DNA of 52,220 nt. It comes from Verrucomicrobiota bacterium (GTDB taxonomy: Bacteria; Verrucomicrobiota; Verrucomicrobiia; Verrucomicrobiales; DEV007). Below, in pieces: positions 1 through 7,468 of this stretch. The DNA lies in contig CAUJIH010000058.1 in NCBI GenBank assembly GCA_963205275.1, forward strand, positions 1 through 52,220. The letters are read 5' to 3'. Every line of letters begins with the position of its first letter. Positions within the stretch are counted from its first letter, which is position 1. The notes below the pieces were generated by a model. The model ran no database searches. It saw nothing but the letters and a program-made list of their open reading frames with translations, and was not told where the DNA came from. Position numbers and translations under genes: made by a program.

Positions 1-98
1 CCGCCGCCTCGCGCACGAGAAATCGCCATCTAATCAGACTCAACCTTGACAATCTCACTGTAATCCTTTACTCCTTTAGCTGTTCGCGATATCATAGC

Positions 99-818
99 TT
101 AAGTTAGCCGGGTATCTGGCCAGAGTCTTGGGACCGGCTCAGTAATCTGGCGGGGATCCTTAGTCTGCTCTAGATAGTCACGCAGCCTTTCGCATTCTCT
201 CCGCATATGCTGCAGGGGAGCATCTCTTAAATACATTTCCACTTTTTTGGATAGCGAACTACTATGATATGAATTTAACAAAGCATTATAATAGTCTCGA
301 TCCACTTCCCAATCGCTTGTGTTGGAGCTATTCCTATTACGACTGTTTTGGGGTGGCATTTCAGCAATTTCGCTCGATTGAACGGGACGGAAACGACCCA
401 AGTCACCTGCAATTTCCCCGAGGCCCCCGAGTCGTGTCACATTGACACTGCCGTCTGACTCCTTCGTCAGGCGGAAACTGGATTCACTGTCGCCAGAGGC
501 CTGCTGGTCTATTCCCGAAATGACGATGGACTTCTTTGAGTCATCTGCCCAGGCGATTTGACAGGAACGGATTTCCGTTTGCGGATAAAGTTCGTTTTTA
601 CTCGTTGATGCAGAAACAAAGTAGATAAAACGTTTAGTCGCCACATCGAATTCATATTCCACATACGGCGGTGTATCACGAGCATATTTCCCTGCGAAAG
701 AGGCTGGCGGTATCCGTGAATCTTGCGATAGCACGGTCGAGCAACAAAGAGCCGAAGTCGTGGCTATACTGCGCATAAACAATGAGCGAGCCATAGCGAT
801 AACACGACAAATAATCAT
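99..818 (-). CDS. Small secreted protein of unknown function, last gene of the ABC cassette
   Basis: This encodes about 239 residues that I do not recognise. I chose the internal ATG at 818 because a GGAG lies 11 bases upstream of it. The first residues then form a plausible export signal (basic start, a hydrophobic stretch ending near CCSTVLSQ). The longer frame from 896 would place 26 polar residues before this signal. The mature part is hydrophilic, contains the phrase FAGKYARDTPPYVEYEF, and ends in a charged helical tail (YLRDAPLQHMRRECERLRDYLEQ). It lies 101 bases downstream of the larger secreted protein on the same strand, so it is probably the last gene of the cassette beginning at 6538. 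It is probably periplasmic or outer-membrane associated. No function can be assigned from the sequence. Confidence 0.6.
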   Translation of the reverse strand: MIICRVIAMARSLFMRSIATTSALCCSTVLSQDSRIPPASFAGKYARDTPPYVEYEFDVATKRFIYFVSASTSKNELYPQTEIRSCQIAWADDSKKSIVISGIDQQASGDSESSFRLTKESDGSVNVTRLGGLGEIAGDLGRFRPVQSSEIAEMPPQNSRNRNSSNTSDWEVDRDYYNALLNSYHSSSLSKKVEMYLRDAPLQHMRRECERLRDYLEQTKDPRQITEPVPRLWPDTRLT

Positions 819-919
819 ATTGAAGAAAACTCCATTTCGACTGCTTTCTGAGTCTTGCTCGGGCCTTAGATATTGCTCAGAATTCATCTTTGTCACATCT
901 CGAAAGATTCCAAACCGCC

Positions 920-2155
920 TTATTCACGGGCGCTTGCGGCAATGCCCAGACTATACTCAAAATCAAAATCCAGATCGGCTTCCAAGTCGATTTTTGCATT
1001 CAACTTCCCAATTTTTGGCAAATATCCATCGTAGCGAGTTCGTGTGGCAACGACGCGTCCGTATCTGACTGTTTGATTATCCGTATCCAGCCAGATTTCA
1101 CCCTCAAATTTTCCTGGAGCAATCTCAAAATCGGTTCTATGCGTGCTGTCATCCGTCGTTTTGACATCAAAACTTAAAGTTGATTGATAGATTCTTCCCT
1201 CCACCATTCCACGAGGAATGAACTTTAATTTGAATCCGTTCATTTCACCAACCGTGCGACTGCGCTCTGGAGATAGCCCTCTGATCGCTTCTGCTTTCAC
1301 TAAGACTCTCCCTTGGAAAAGGCCTTCGAGTTGCGGATGGATCAATGCTTCGAGATCTCTGCCTTCGACAAGCCATACATCCCCATCTCGACGAGTGCGG
1401 ATCGAACCCATCATGGCTTCGTAAAGCAATTTTGCTTCCCGTCTGATCACATCTGTAACCACAGATGCTACAGATCCTTCTGTTTTGTTCAATTGTCCGT
1501 CGAGTGTCGGTTGAGCTGAGAAGACCTTGAGTTTCGCTTTTTCAATGCTCTTCAGACGATCCCATTCGAGCAGATAGTATTTGTCCTTCAGTGCGTTCAA
1601 GGATTCGAACGCAAGTTCCAAAGCATCTTGATCAAATAGGGTTCCGGATTTTGGTCTGACTGTGATAGAGCTTTTGCCAAACATTTCTGCATTTCTCTCC
1701 ACCACTTCAAATTTGTCCCGATACTCCTCCGGAAGGCCTCCTGTCGTAAATCCTGCTAATCTGGATTTCCATACTTCCCAGAGGCTGGCATCCACGGTCA
1801 TCACAGCAGGATCGGTTTCACCCTTGTTTATATCACATTCTTGATAAAGGCGGCTGGCACTCCCGTTGTATGTCGTATCCCTAACAACTTCTGTAGAATA
1901 CACCATGGCTCCTGAATAATGAAAGGCTCGATTCACCGTTCCTTCCGCCTGTCTTGTTTCATTCCCATCCTTAATTTCCGCTCTGATTTTGGTGTGGGTA
2001 AGAGCCAGTTTCGCCTTAACTTCCGTTCGATAATCAAGGCCCTTTTTCCACAGAAGCATTTTCCTATCTACTTCCAACGAGTCTTCGGCCTGAAAGGTGC
2101 CGTAAGAGAACAGGATCAGTATGATTAACGGAAGTCGGTGTGTGATAATTTTCAT
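920..2155 (-). CDS. Secreted protein, shorter paralogue of the 5039-6538 product
   Basis: The product has about 411 residues. The ATG at 2155 gives a clear signal peptide (MKIITHRLPLIILILFSYG, then FQAEDS). A longer open frame runs to 2323 but would overlap the end of the ABC transporter and bury this signal. The protein aligns along its length with the 5039-6538 product. Near the N-terminus STEVVRDTTYNGSASRLYQ matches STVIENANNEIFLSRYYQ. Near the C-terminus GDVWLV, HPQLEGLFQGRVLV and GMVEGRIYQSTLSF match GDIWIV, HPDLRGKFRGNVIL and GMIEGRVYESTLEY. The shared part is therefore a two-section extracytoplasmic fold. It lacks the long glycine-rich insert of the other protein. It starts 31 bases after the transporter stop, so co-transcription is likely. 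The function is unknown; a transporter-linked envelope or substrate-binding role is only inferred. Confidence 0.75.
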   Translation of the reverse strand: MKIITHRLPLIILILFSYGTFQAEDSLEVDRKMLLWKKGLDYRTEVKAKLALTHTKIRAEIKDGNETRQAEGTVNRAFHYSGAMVYSTEVVRDTTYNGSASRLYQECDINKGETDPAVMTVDASLWEVWKSRLAGFTTGGLPEEYRDKFEVVERNAEMFGKSSITVRPKSGTLFDQDALELAFESLNALKDKYYLLEWDRLKSIEKAKLKVFSAQPTLDGQLNKTEGSVASVVTDVIRREAKLLYEAMMGSIRTRRDGDVWLVEGRDLEALIHPQLEGLFQGRVLVKAEAIRGLSPERSRTVGEMNGFKLKFIPRGMVEGRIYQSTLSFDVKTTDDSTHRTDFEIAPGKFEGEIWLDTDNQTVRYGRVVATRTRYDGYLPKIGKLNAKIDLEADLDFDFEYSLGIAASARE

Positions 2156-2186
2156 GATCAGAATTATGGCTCGGTCGTTGTTGAGT

Positions 2187-4316
2187 TCAGCGTATCGTGT
2201 AGTGAATCCGTCTTTTTGATATGATGAGGCAACCTGCGGCAAAGAAGAAAAGCGTGAGGACGCTGCACGCCAGAACCTCCAGCCCGATAATCCGGAACAT
2301 GGCAAAACGAAATCCCGACTCATTCAGCGTCGTACCCTGTTGATTCAGCTCCTCCTGTATTCTTTGAAATTGTCCCTCGTTCCTTACTTCTTTCCAGTGC
2401 TTCCAGTTTTCGGCCAGTTCGCCTGTCAGTTTGTAGTCGAACTCGGTTTCAGCATGGCCAGAATCGCTGTATTGCAATACTTGGTCGTCCAGAATGCGGC
2501 CGATATTGTAAAAGTAGCGTTGCGGCAGAAGTAGGGAAATATCTTCTAACAGATGAGGGCAAAACCAGTCTCTGCGTGCTTCCTTGTCCCGATTGTGCCA
2601 TACTGCACAGGAGGACAAAAAGGATTTGGTACCTATTCGAGACATCTTGAGATACAGAGGAGGAGACACGGGACGTTTTGCCCCTCCATCCCGTTTCAAC
2701 ACGGTGGTTGAGCAGACCATGGCCACGACGACCACGCCGACCGCCACTTTCAGCGCAGCAAGAGCGTTTCTGGCGACGCAACTGATGAGCGCTCCGATCC
2801 CCACACCGGAGAAGGTGGCCATTCCCAAGCTGGATGCGAGCAGGGTGAGCGTGATCAGCCATTCCGGCAAACCAGAAGCGTGCTCGATGAAGAAGGGCGA
2901 CAACTGAGAGGGATTGATGTAAACATTAAAAAGACTGTTCGCACCCCACAGATACGTGAACAGCAGGATCCCAAGAATTAAGACGATCACCTGAAGTAGG
3001 GACAGCAGAAGGCTGACTAGCGCATGAGCCGCGATGTAGTGGACAAACGATCGCCGTAACGCAAGCACCCAGTATTTCCACTCTCCGGAGGCAACTGCGC
3101 CGTTCACGATCTGGCAACTGTTGAAAATCCCAATCCAAAATGCGTAAATGGTGCTAAAGAAAATGAACTTTTCCCCCAACGTTCGATCACGGGCAAGCAA
3201 GGCGGCGAACACGATCAAACCGACGAACAGAGGGATGATGAAAAAGAGAGATTTGTCCCATCCTGACTTGCCTGTGAACTGTTTCCCAAACGCCCGGCAC
3301 AGCTCTTTGCGAAAGATGCCGATATTCCTTTCGATGGGAACTGAATGAGGAGTGGCTATTCTGTCCGGAATCACACCGCATGACTCAGAGGGTGCCGCGA
3401 CAGGCTCACCCCGTGAATCTTGCGTGTGCGGCGAGCAGGCTCTGATTCCCGACGAAACGTCCTGCCCACGCAATTCTGAAAACCATTCCGAATGTATAAA
3501 ATTTTCCGCTTTCCCGCAATAGGCTACCCGGCAGTTTGCTTTGCCGTTACTTCCATTCGCTGTTTTTTCCACGAGGATCACACGGTCAAACAGTGGCTCG
3601 TCAAGAGTTAACAAAGACAGAGCATGGGTGGCGATCAGAAATGTGATGGCGATATTGGGGAATTCCGCCCTCGTATCCTTGAGAAAACGGATGTAGTGCC
3701 ATTGCGACGCGATATCGAGTCCGGTGGTCGGCTCGTCGAGTAAAAACAGGATACCGCCAGCTTTCTCCTCGTCGTCCTGCATCTCCACTCCACACAATCG
3801 GGCAATGATCTCGACCCGTCTTCGCTCACCACCAGACAAATCTTTTAGGGACTTATCCAGAGCCTCGGAAAGGTTGAATTTCAGGCAGTTCTTCCCCAGC
3901 CGTTTCTTGGCGGCACTGCGGGAGCAGTGTGGAGCGATCGCTCCGACAATATCAGCCATTTCCGCCAGGCAACTGCGGTTGGAGGAGTGATCGTCCGGAA
4001 ACTTCTGCGGCAGGTAAATCAAGTTCTCCCTGCCTAGCATCTCGCGTATCTCGGCGGGGGAGGTGAAATTCTTCGGTTCCACATGAGTTTTACCGATGAC
4101 AAAGCGATTGAAACTTACAGACTGAGCATCGTGTATCCATGGACAATACCCTGTCAACACGCTCAGTAAGACGGATTTCCCCGAGCCACTTTTCCCGACC
4201 AGTGCGCAAAAATCACCACCCTCCAATGCGAGAAAGGGAATGCTGAAAGCGATCTCTCTGGAGTCTGCCTCAAAGTTGGCCAGATCGAGACAGAGCAGTC
4301 GCGATTTCTTCGGCAT
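2187..4316 (-). CDS. Fused ATPase-permease ABC transporter (ABCG-like order)
   Basis: This 709-residue protein carries both halves of an ABC half-transporter. The ATPase comes first: Walker A GKSGSGKS at residues 41-48, Q-loop YLPQKF near 101-106, signature LSGGERRR at 160-167, Walker B with FLLDEPTTGLD at about 191-201, and the switch histidine in IATHAL near 231. A polar linker of about 100 residues follows. The permease half has about six membrane segments at roughly 356-374, 385-403, 425-455, 485-510, 521-538 and 677-699. A large external loop of about 135 residues precedes the last segment. ATPase-then-permease order with a big loop before the last helix is the ABCG layout, which usually works as a dimer and exports or extracts lipophilic substrates. 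Secreted and lipoprotein genes flank it closely. The substrate is unknown. Confidence 0.85.
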   Translation of the reverse strand: MPKKSRLLCLDLANFEADSREIAFSIPFLALEGGDFCALVGKSGSGKSVLLSVLTGYCPWIHDAQSVSFNRFVIGKTHVEPKNFTSPAEIREMLGRENLIYLPQKFPDDHSSNRSCLAEMADIVGAIAPHCSRSAAKKRLGKNCLKFNLSEALDKSLKDLSGGERRRVEIIARLCGVEMQDDEEKAGGILFLLDEPTTGLDIASQWHYIRFLKDTRAEFPNIAITFLIATHALSLLTLDEPLFDRVILVEKTANGSNGKANCRVAYCGKAENFIHSEWFSELRGQDVSSGIRACSPHTQDSRGEPVAAPSESCGVIPDRIATPHSVPIERNIGIFRKELCRAFGKQFTGKSGWDKSLFFIIPLFVGLIVFAALLARDRTLGEKFIFFSTIYAFWIGIFNSCQIVNGAVASGEWKYWVLALRRSFVHYIAAHALVSLLLSLLQVIVLILGILLFTYLWGANSLFNVYINPSQLSPFFIEHASGLPEWLITLTLLASSLGMATFSGVGIGALISCVARNALAALKVAVGVVVVAMVCSTTVLKRDGGAKRPVSPPLYLKMSRIGTKSFLSSCAVWHNRDKEARRDWFCPHLLEDISLLLPQRYFYNIGRILDDQVLQYSDSGHAETEFDYKLTGELAENWKHWKEVRNEGQFQRIQEELNQQGTTLNESGFRFAMFRIIGLEVLACSVLTLFFFAAGCLIISKRRIHYTIR

Positions 4317-4346
4317 GACAGGTGAAGCGTACGATTGCGCTTTGGA

Positions 4347-5003
4347 TTACTGCGTTTTCTTTTCAAAGCCCTCGATCAAGTCGCTGTTGTGCAGCTTGTC
4401 AGGCGAAAAGCGCTCCAGGTCACTGCTCGTGAGACGTTCTGTTCGCAGCATGGCTCGAATTTTGCCGACAGCGCTTGTATCCTTGATTTCCCAAGTGTCT
4501 CGAGACGACATCCCGATAATGCCGCCCTTGGCATCGGGAATGACGGAAAGAAAGATGGGCCGGATTTTTGGGCTGGCCTTGTCATCTTGTGGGTACGCCG
4601 CGATGACAAAACCATCCTTTTGCCCTTCTTCCCTAGCCAGCAGGAGACTTTTGAAAACGTAACCATGAATCGTTACTGGATTCTCAACCGCGTCGGAGGC
4701 ATTCCACGCACGCATGACCATGACAACGCCACCGGATTCTTCACGCGAACCAAGTTCTTTGACGTTCTTGGCAAAACGCTCGCTACGAGTTACATGCACA
4801 TAATAGGTATGTTGCGCCTCGACGAATGCTTTGGAGCTCTTCAGAATTTCATGGATTTGCTCGGTGGTTAGGGCTTTACCCTTTGAACTCTTTTGTTTGC
4901 CGCTTTTGCAACTATTCATCATGACAATGACAAGGCCAGCTAGAAGAATCGTAGTGACAAGGGGAGGTACGAAATAGGAGCGGATAGATCGATTATTTTT
5001 CAT
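4347..5003 (-). CDS. Membrane-anchored protein or lipoprotein of the ABC cassette
   Basis: About 218 residues when started at the ATG at 5003, giving a basic start (MKNNRSIRS), a hydrophobic segment at about residues 12-28, then MMNSC followed by a lysine- and serine-rich linker. The cysteine could be a lipidation site, although NSC is a poor lipobox. Otherwise the segment is an uncleaved anchor. An alternative TTG start at 5042 overlaps the stop of the upstream gene (TTGA) and adds 13 residues; neither start has a good ribosome-binding site. The soluble part (GVVMVMRAWNASDAVENP, GFVIAAYPQDD) resembles no family I know. It lies 30 bases upstream of the ABC transporter and just after the large secreted protein. 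It may be an accessory subunit facing the periplasm. Confidence 0.65.
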   Translation of the reverse strand: MKNNRSIRSYFVPPLVTTILLAGLVIVMMNSCKSGKQKSSKGKALTTEQIHEILKSSKAFVEAQHTYYVHVTRSERFAKNVKELGSREESGGVVMVMRAWNASDAVENPVTIHGYVFKSLLLAREEGQKDGFVIAAYPQDDKASPKIRPIFLSVIPDAKGGIIGMSSRDTWEIKDTSAVGKIRAMLRTERLTSSDLERFSPDKLHNSDLIEGFEKKTQ

Positions 5004-5038
5004 GGAATCAAATGAGATAGGTCCCAGGGGTCGCAAAC

Positions 5039-6538
5039 TCAATGCTTTGGAAGCTCTGGCTGGCCGTCACAAGTGTATTTGACGTTGAAAATTACGGAAC
5101 CCACCGCTTCGAGTCCATCGAGCAGGCGCATCTTCGGTAAGCCGGAGCGAGCGTCGGAATCCATATTCAGGTTGGCCTGTCTGAGAAAGCCCTCCTTCTT
5201 GTCCACGAACAACACCCCATCAGCATCCTCACGCAGCTTGGCGGAGAAATCCGGCTCGACGTATTCAAGCGTACTTTCATAGACGCGCCCCTCGATCATG
5301 CCCTTGCTCAGAATTTCGATCTCCCGAGCCTCAAATACCAATGATTCGTTATTGTAGCTGGTAACATTGCTGTCTCCTACGTATTGCAGGATCACATTGC
5401 CACGAAATTTACCTCTGAGATCCGGGTGGAGGAACGTGTTGAAGAAATCGGCTGGAACGATCCAGATGTCGCCAGGTGAACGTTTTACAGAATCAAAGAT
5501 CATACTGGATAAGGCGAAGCTCTCGCGTTGCAGCACGCCTTCTACTACTTCCTGTGGTCGCTTGTAACCATTTTTTTGTGTCTTCAGCCACGCCACGGCC
5601 TGCTCGCGTCCGTCGCGCTCGGTCATCTCCGCAAAAGTGATCAGATCCTTGCCTTCGTTATAGATTTCTCGGGCATCCAAGGCATGTCCCGATTTCTCGC
5701 TGGCTTGGATAAGGAAAATACGATCACTGAAACCCTGACTGATTTGAAGGGCGAGATTGGCCACATCAGCGAGAATTTTGGTTGATGCCATTTTTTGCAG
5801 GAGGGGCGAATCTGGATCGATTTCCGTCCCACCATCCTGAAGATTTCTGACACCAAGCTTATCCAATGATTCGGTCAGAAACTTCTTCGCCTTGGGTCCG
5901 ATAAAATTATTGATGAGCAATCCGAGAGATTTGCTGGTCACGAATCCTGCGGGGATTCCGAATGCTTGCATCAAAGATCCGACGCCTTGGCCTACCACTT
6001 GGCCCCCACCCGTCGTGATTACATCAATCATGTTGTTGCGTTTCTCTTCATCCAGAACGCTTGTGAGCGCTCTATCAAAGAAGCTGGGTTCACCCACCGG
6101 CTTGCGAAAAATGCTGCGGTTGGTATCTACTCGCTGATAATATCGAGAAAGAAAAATCTCGTTATTCGCGTTCTCGATAACGGTGCTCTGCACAGCCGCA
6201 TTGCCCATCACGTTTAGATTGACTTCCCCTACGGTCTTGTCAGCAACTGTTGTCTTTAAGCGGCTCCAAAAACTGACCTTGTCAACGCTCTCGACCTGCG
6301 CACGAGCTGAAAGCTGAAAGTCGGCGCGATGATGATACGTCCACCCCTCTTGCCACGAGGCCTTCCACCATTCACCGACGGGGGCTGCTGACACGGGAGC
6401 GAGTTGTTTTTCAAAGCGATTTCCGGAGCCTTCAGCATGGATTTGGCTGCCGAGAGCGAAGACGAGTGAAGCGGTAAGCGCGAGGATCGAAGATGCCGGA
6501 ATGACAAAGGAAGGTGTTGAGCAGTGTTTTTTGTTCAT
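5039..6538 (-). CDS. Large secreted protein, first gene of the ABC cassette
   Basis: About 499 residues from the ATG at 6538. That start yields a signal peptide (MNKKHC, a long hydrophobic stretch, then IHAEGS). The frame continues up to 6577, but the extra residues look like leader sequence. The N-terminal and C-terminal sections are homologous to the 920-2155 product. Between them this protein has an insert of roughly 100 residues absent from its paralogue. The insert has a glycine-rich hydrophobic run (GGGQVVGQGVGSLMQAFG) and a second hydrophobic stretch (SLGLLINNFIGPKAKKFL). These could insert into or lie on a membrane. It is probably the first gene of the operon reading towards position 99. 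The function is unknown. It may be an exported effector or an envelope component handled by the transporter, but this is inference. Confidence 0.75.
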   Translation of the reverse strand: MNKKHCSTPSFVIPASSILALTASLVFALGSQIHAEGSGNRFEKQLAPVSAAPVGEWWKASWQEGWTYHHRADFQLSARAQVESVDKVSFWSRLKTTVADKTVGEVNLNVMGNAAVQSTVIENANNEIFLSRYYQRVDTNRSIFRKPVGEPSFFDRALTSVLDEEKRNNMIDVITTGGGQVVGQGVGSLMQAFGIPAGFVTSKSLGLLINNFIGPKAKKFLTESLDKLGVRNLQDGGTEIDPDSPLLQKMASTKILADVANLALQISQGFSDRIFLIQASEKSGHALDAREIYNEGKDLITFAEMTERDGREQAVAWLKTQKNGYKRPQEVVEGVLQRESFALSSMIFDSVKRSPGDIWIVPADFFNTFLHPDLRGKFRGNVILQYVGDSNVTSYNNESLVFEAREIEILSKGMIEGRVYESTLEYVEPDFSAKLREDADGVLFVDKKEGFLRQANLNMDSDARSGLPKMRLLDGLEAVGSVIFNVKYTCDGQPELPKH

Positions 6539-6799
6539 ACGGAGTTGTGGATTGAGAGGGACGAAACGTGAGAGCACTGAGATTTGTTCTTGAGATGCCG
6601 GATCGGCCTTTGGCTCAATATTGGTGATTAGTGTTGAGGGCGTGCAGTGCGAGGGCGGGCGGGTTTTGTCCCATCAAAAAGCCCGTATTCAGTATCGCAA
6701 GTAGCGGTCATATCTTATTTTCTGATCCGATTTCCATCTTTTTTACACTACCGTTGAGAGGGTGTAAAGCTGAAATACTCCGAGCTACGCTGTGCCTCC
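6539..6799. promoter_or_regulatory. Divergent promoter region between the ABC cassette and the XRE regulator
   Basis: A gap of 261 bases separates the first cassette gene (minus) from the regulator gene (plus), so it should hold promoters for both. The most notable element is a perfect inverted repeat at 6742-6768 (listed separately). The stretch TTTACA at 6742 could be a -35 box for the regulator, but no convincing -10 hexamer follows at the right distance. I see no open reading frame of interest here. Confidence 0.45.
6742..6768. promoter_or_regulatory. Inverted repeat, candidate operator for the XRE regulator
   Basis: TTTACAC at 6742-6748 and GTGTAAA at 6762-6768 are perfect reverse complements separated by 13 bases. 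The element ends 31 bases before the ATG of the XRE-type regulator. Small XRE proteins usually bind dimeric sites of this kind and often repress their own promoter. The position fits such a site, but binding is inferred. Confidence 0.4.
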
Positions 6800-7018
6800 A
6801 TGGAGGGCCGGACGATAAGACCACTGCTCAAGCGTCTGCGTCAGCTGCGCTTGCGGAGGGGGCTGACCCAGGAGGCTTTCGCGGAGCAGGCGGGATTCTC
6901 CTACAAGTATTATCAGGCGGTGGAGGCTGGTCGGAAACGAGATTTGCGCCTGTCCACGCTAGAACGCTTGGCACAGGCGCACGGGCTGGAAGTGTGGCAG
7001 TTGCTGCGGGACGAGTGA
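6800..7018 (+). CDS. Small XRE-family helix-turn-helix transcriptional regulator
   Basis: The 72-residue product is almost entirely one HTH_3/XRE domain. The recognition region reads RGLTQEAFAEQAGFSYKYYQ, followed by VEAGRKRDLRLSTLERLAQA, the usual XRE helix pattern (LTQxxxA...G.s...is..E.G.r.p....L..iA). It has no extra sensor or dimerisation domain. It is divergent from the cassette that starts at 6538, and an inverted repeat lies between them, so it may regulate the cassette, itself, or both. Its closeness to the repeat region at 7059 could also mean that it is a remnant of a mobile element. The HTH assignment is solid; the target is inferred. Confidence 0.8.
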   Translation: MEGRTIRPLLKRLRQLRLRRGLTQEAFAEQAGFSYKYYQAVEAGRKRDLRLSTLERLAQAHGLEVWQLLRDE

Positions 7019-7058
7019 GCGCCTAGACCATTTTCGATAGATAGTTGAATCCGCATGT

Positions 7059-7200
7059 GAAATCCGTGAAATCTGTGGATGAAACCTCGTAAACATCATG
7101 CGCGCCTCCCAAAGCTTCGCCATGATCGGAGCGGCTATGACTGTCCATGGCACCCTTGGTCATGGTATTCTTGGGATTTTCAGGGGCAGGCGATTCTTGA
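7059..7200. repeat. Dispersed repeat, copy A
   Basis: Begins with GAAATCCGTGAAATCTGTGG and runs through AAACATCATGCG, AGCTTCGCCAT, GGCACCCTTGGTCATGG, CTTGGGATTT and CAGGCGATT. The same ordered blocks recur 230 bases downstream at 7289-7438 with scattered substitutions. It lies in a gene-free stretch after the XRE gene. No coding capacity is evident; the short frames across it are not conserved in reading frame between the copies. Confidence 0.7.
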
Positions 7201-7288
7201 TTTTTCCTAGAGACGAATACGGAACAAACGATCCACAGATTCCGCAGATGGACGCAGATTTATAAAGTACGGAGCCAAAGCATCCGTG

Positions 7289-7438
7289 GAAATCCGTGAA
7301 ATCTGTGGATGAAACTTCGTAAACATCATGCGTTCTCCCCCCCAAAAAAAAGCTTCGCCATTATCAAAGCGGCCGTGACTGTACATGGCACCCTTGGTCA
7401 TGGTTTTCTTGGGATTTCTAGGGACAGGCGATTTTCGA
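7289..7438. repeat. Dispersed repeat, copy B
   Basis: Second copy of the element at 7059-7200, same orientation. It differs by substitutions and by a run of C and A residues (around 7327-7350) where copy A has a shorter GC-rich stretch. The two copies are separated by about 88 bases, which include a related motif (ATCCACAGATTCCGCAGATG, 7229-7248) of the CAGATT type. I recall such motifs from intergenic DNA of PVC bacteria. The copy ends about 30 bases before the stop of the FAD oxidoreductase gene that converges on it. Confidence 0.7.
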
Positions 7439-7468
7439 TTGGATATTTGTGGATTCTTTGCGGCCCTT

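Noticed and set aside
1..98. Left edge of the window
   Set aside because: It contains no supportable gene or structured element within the window.
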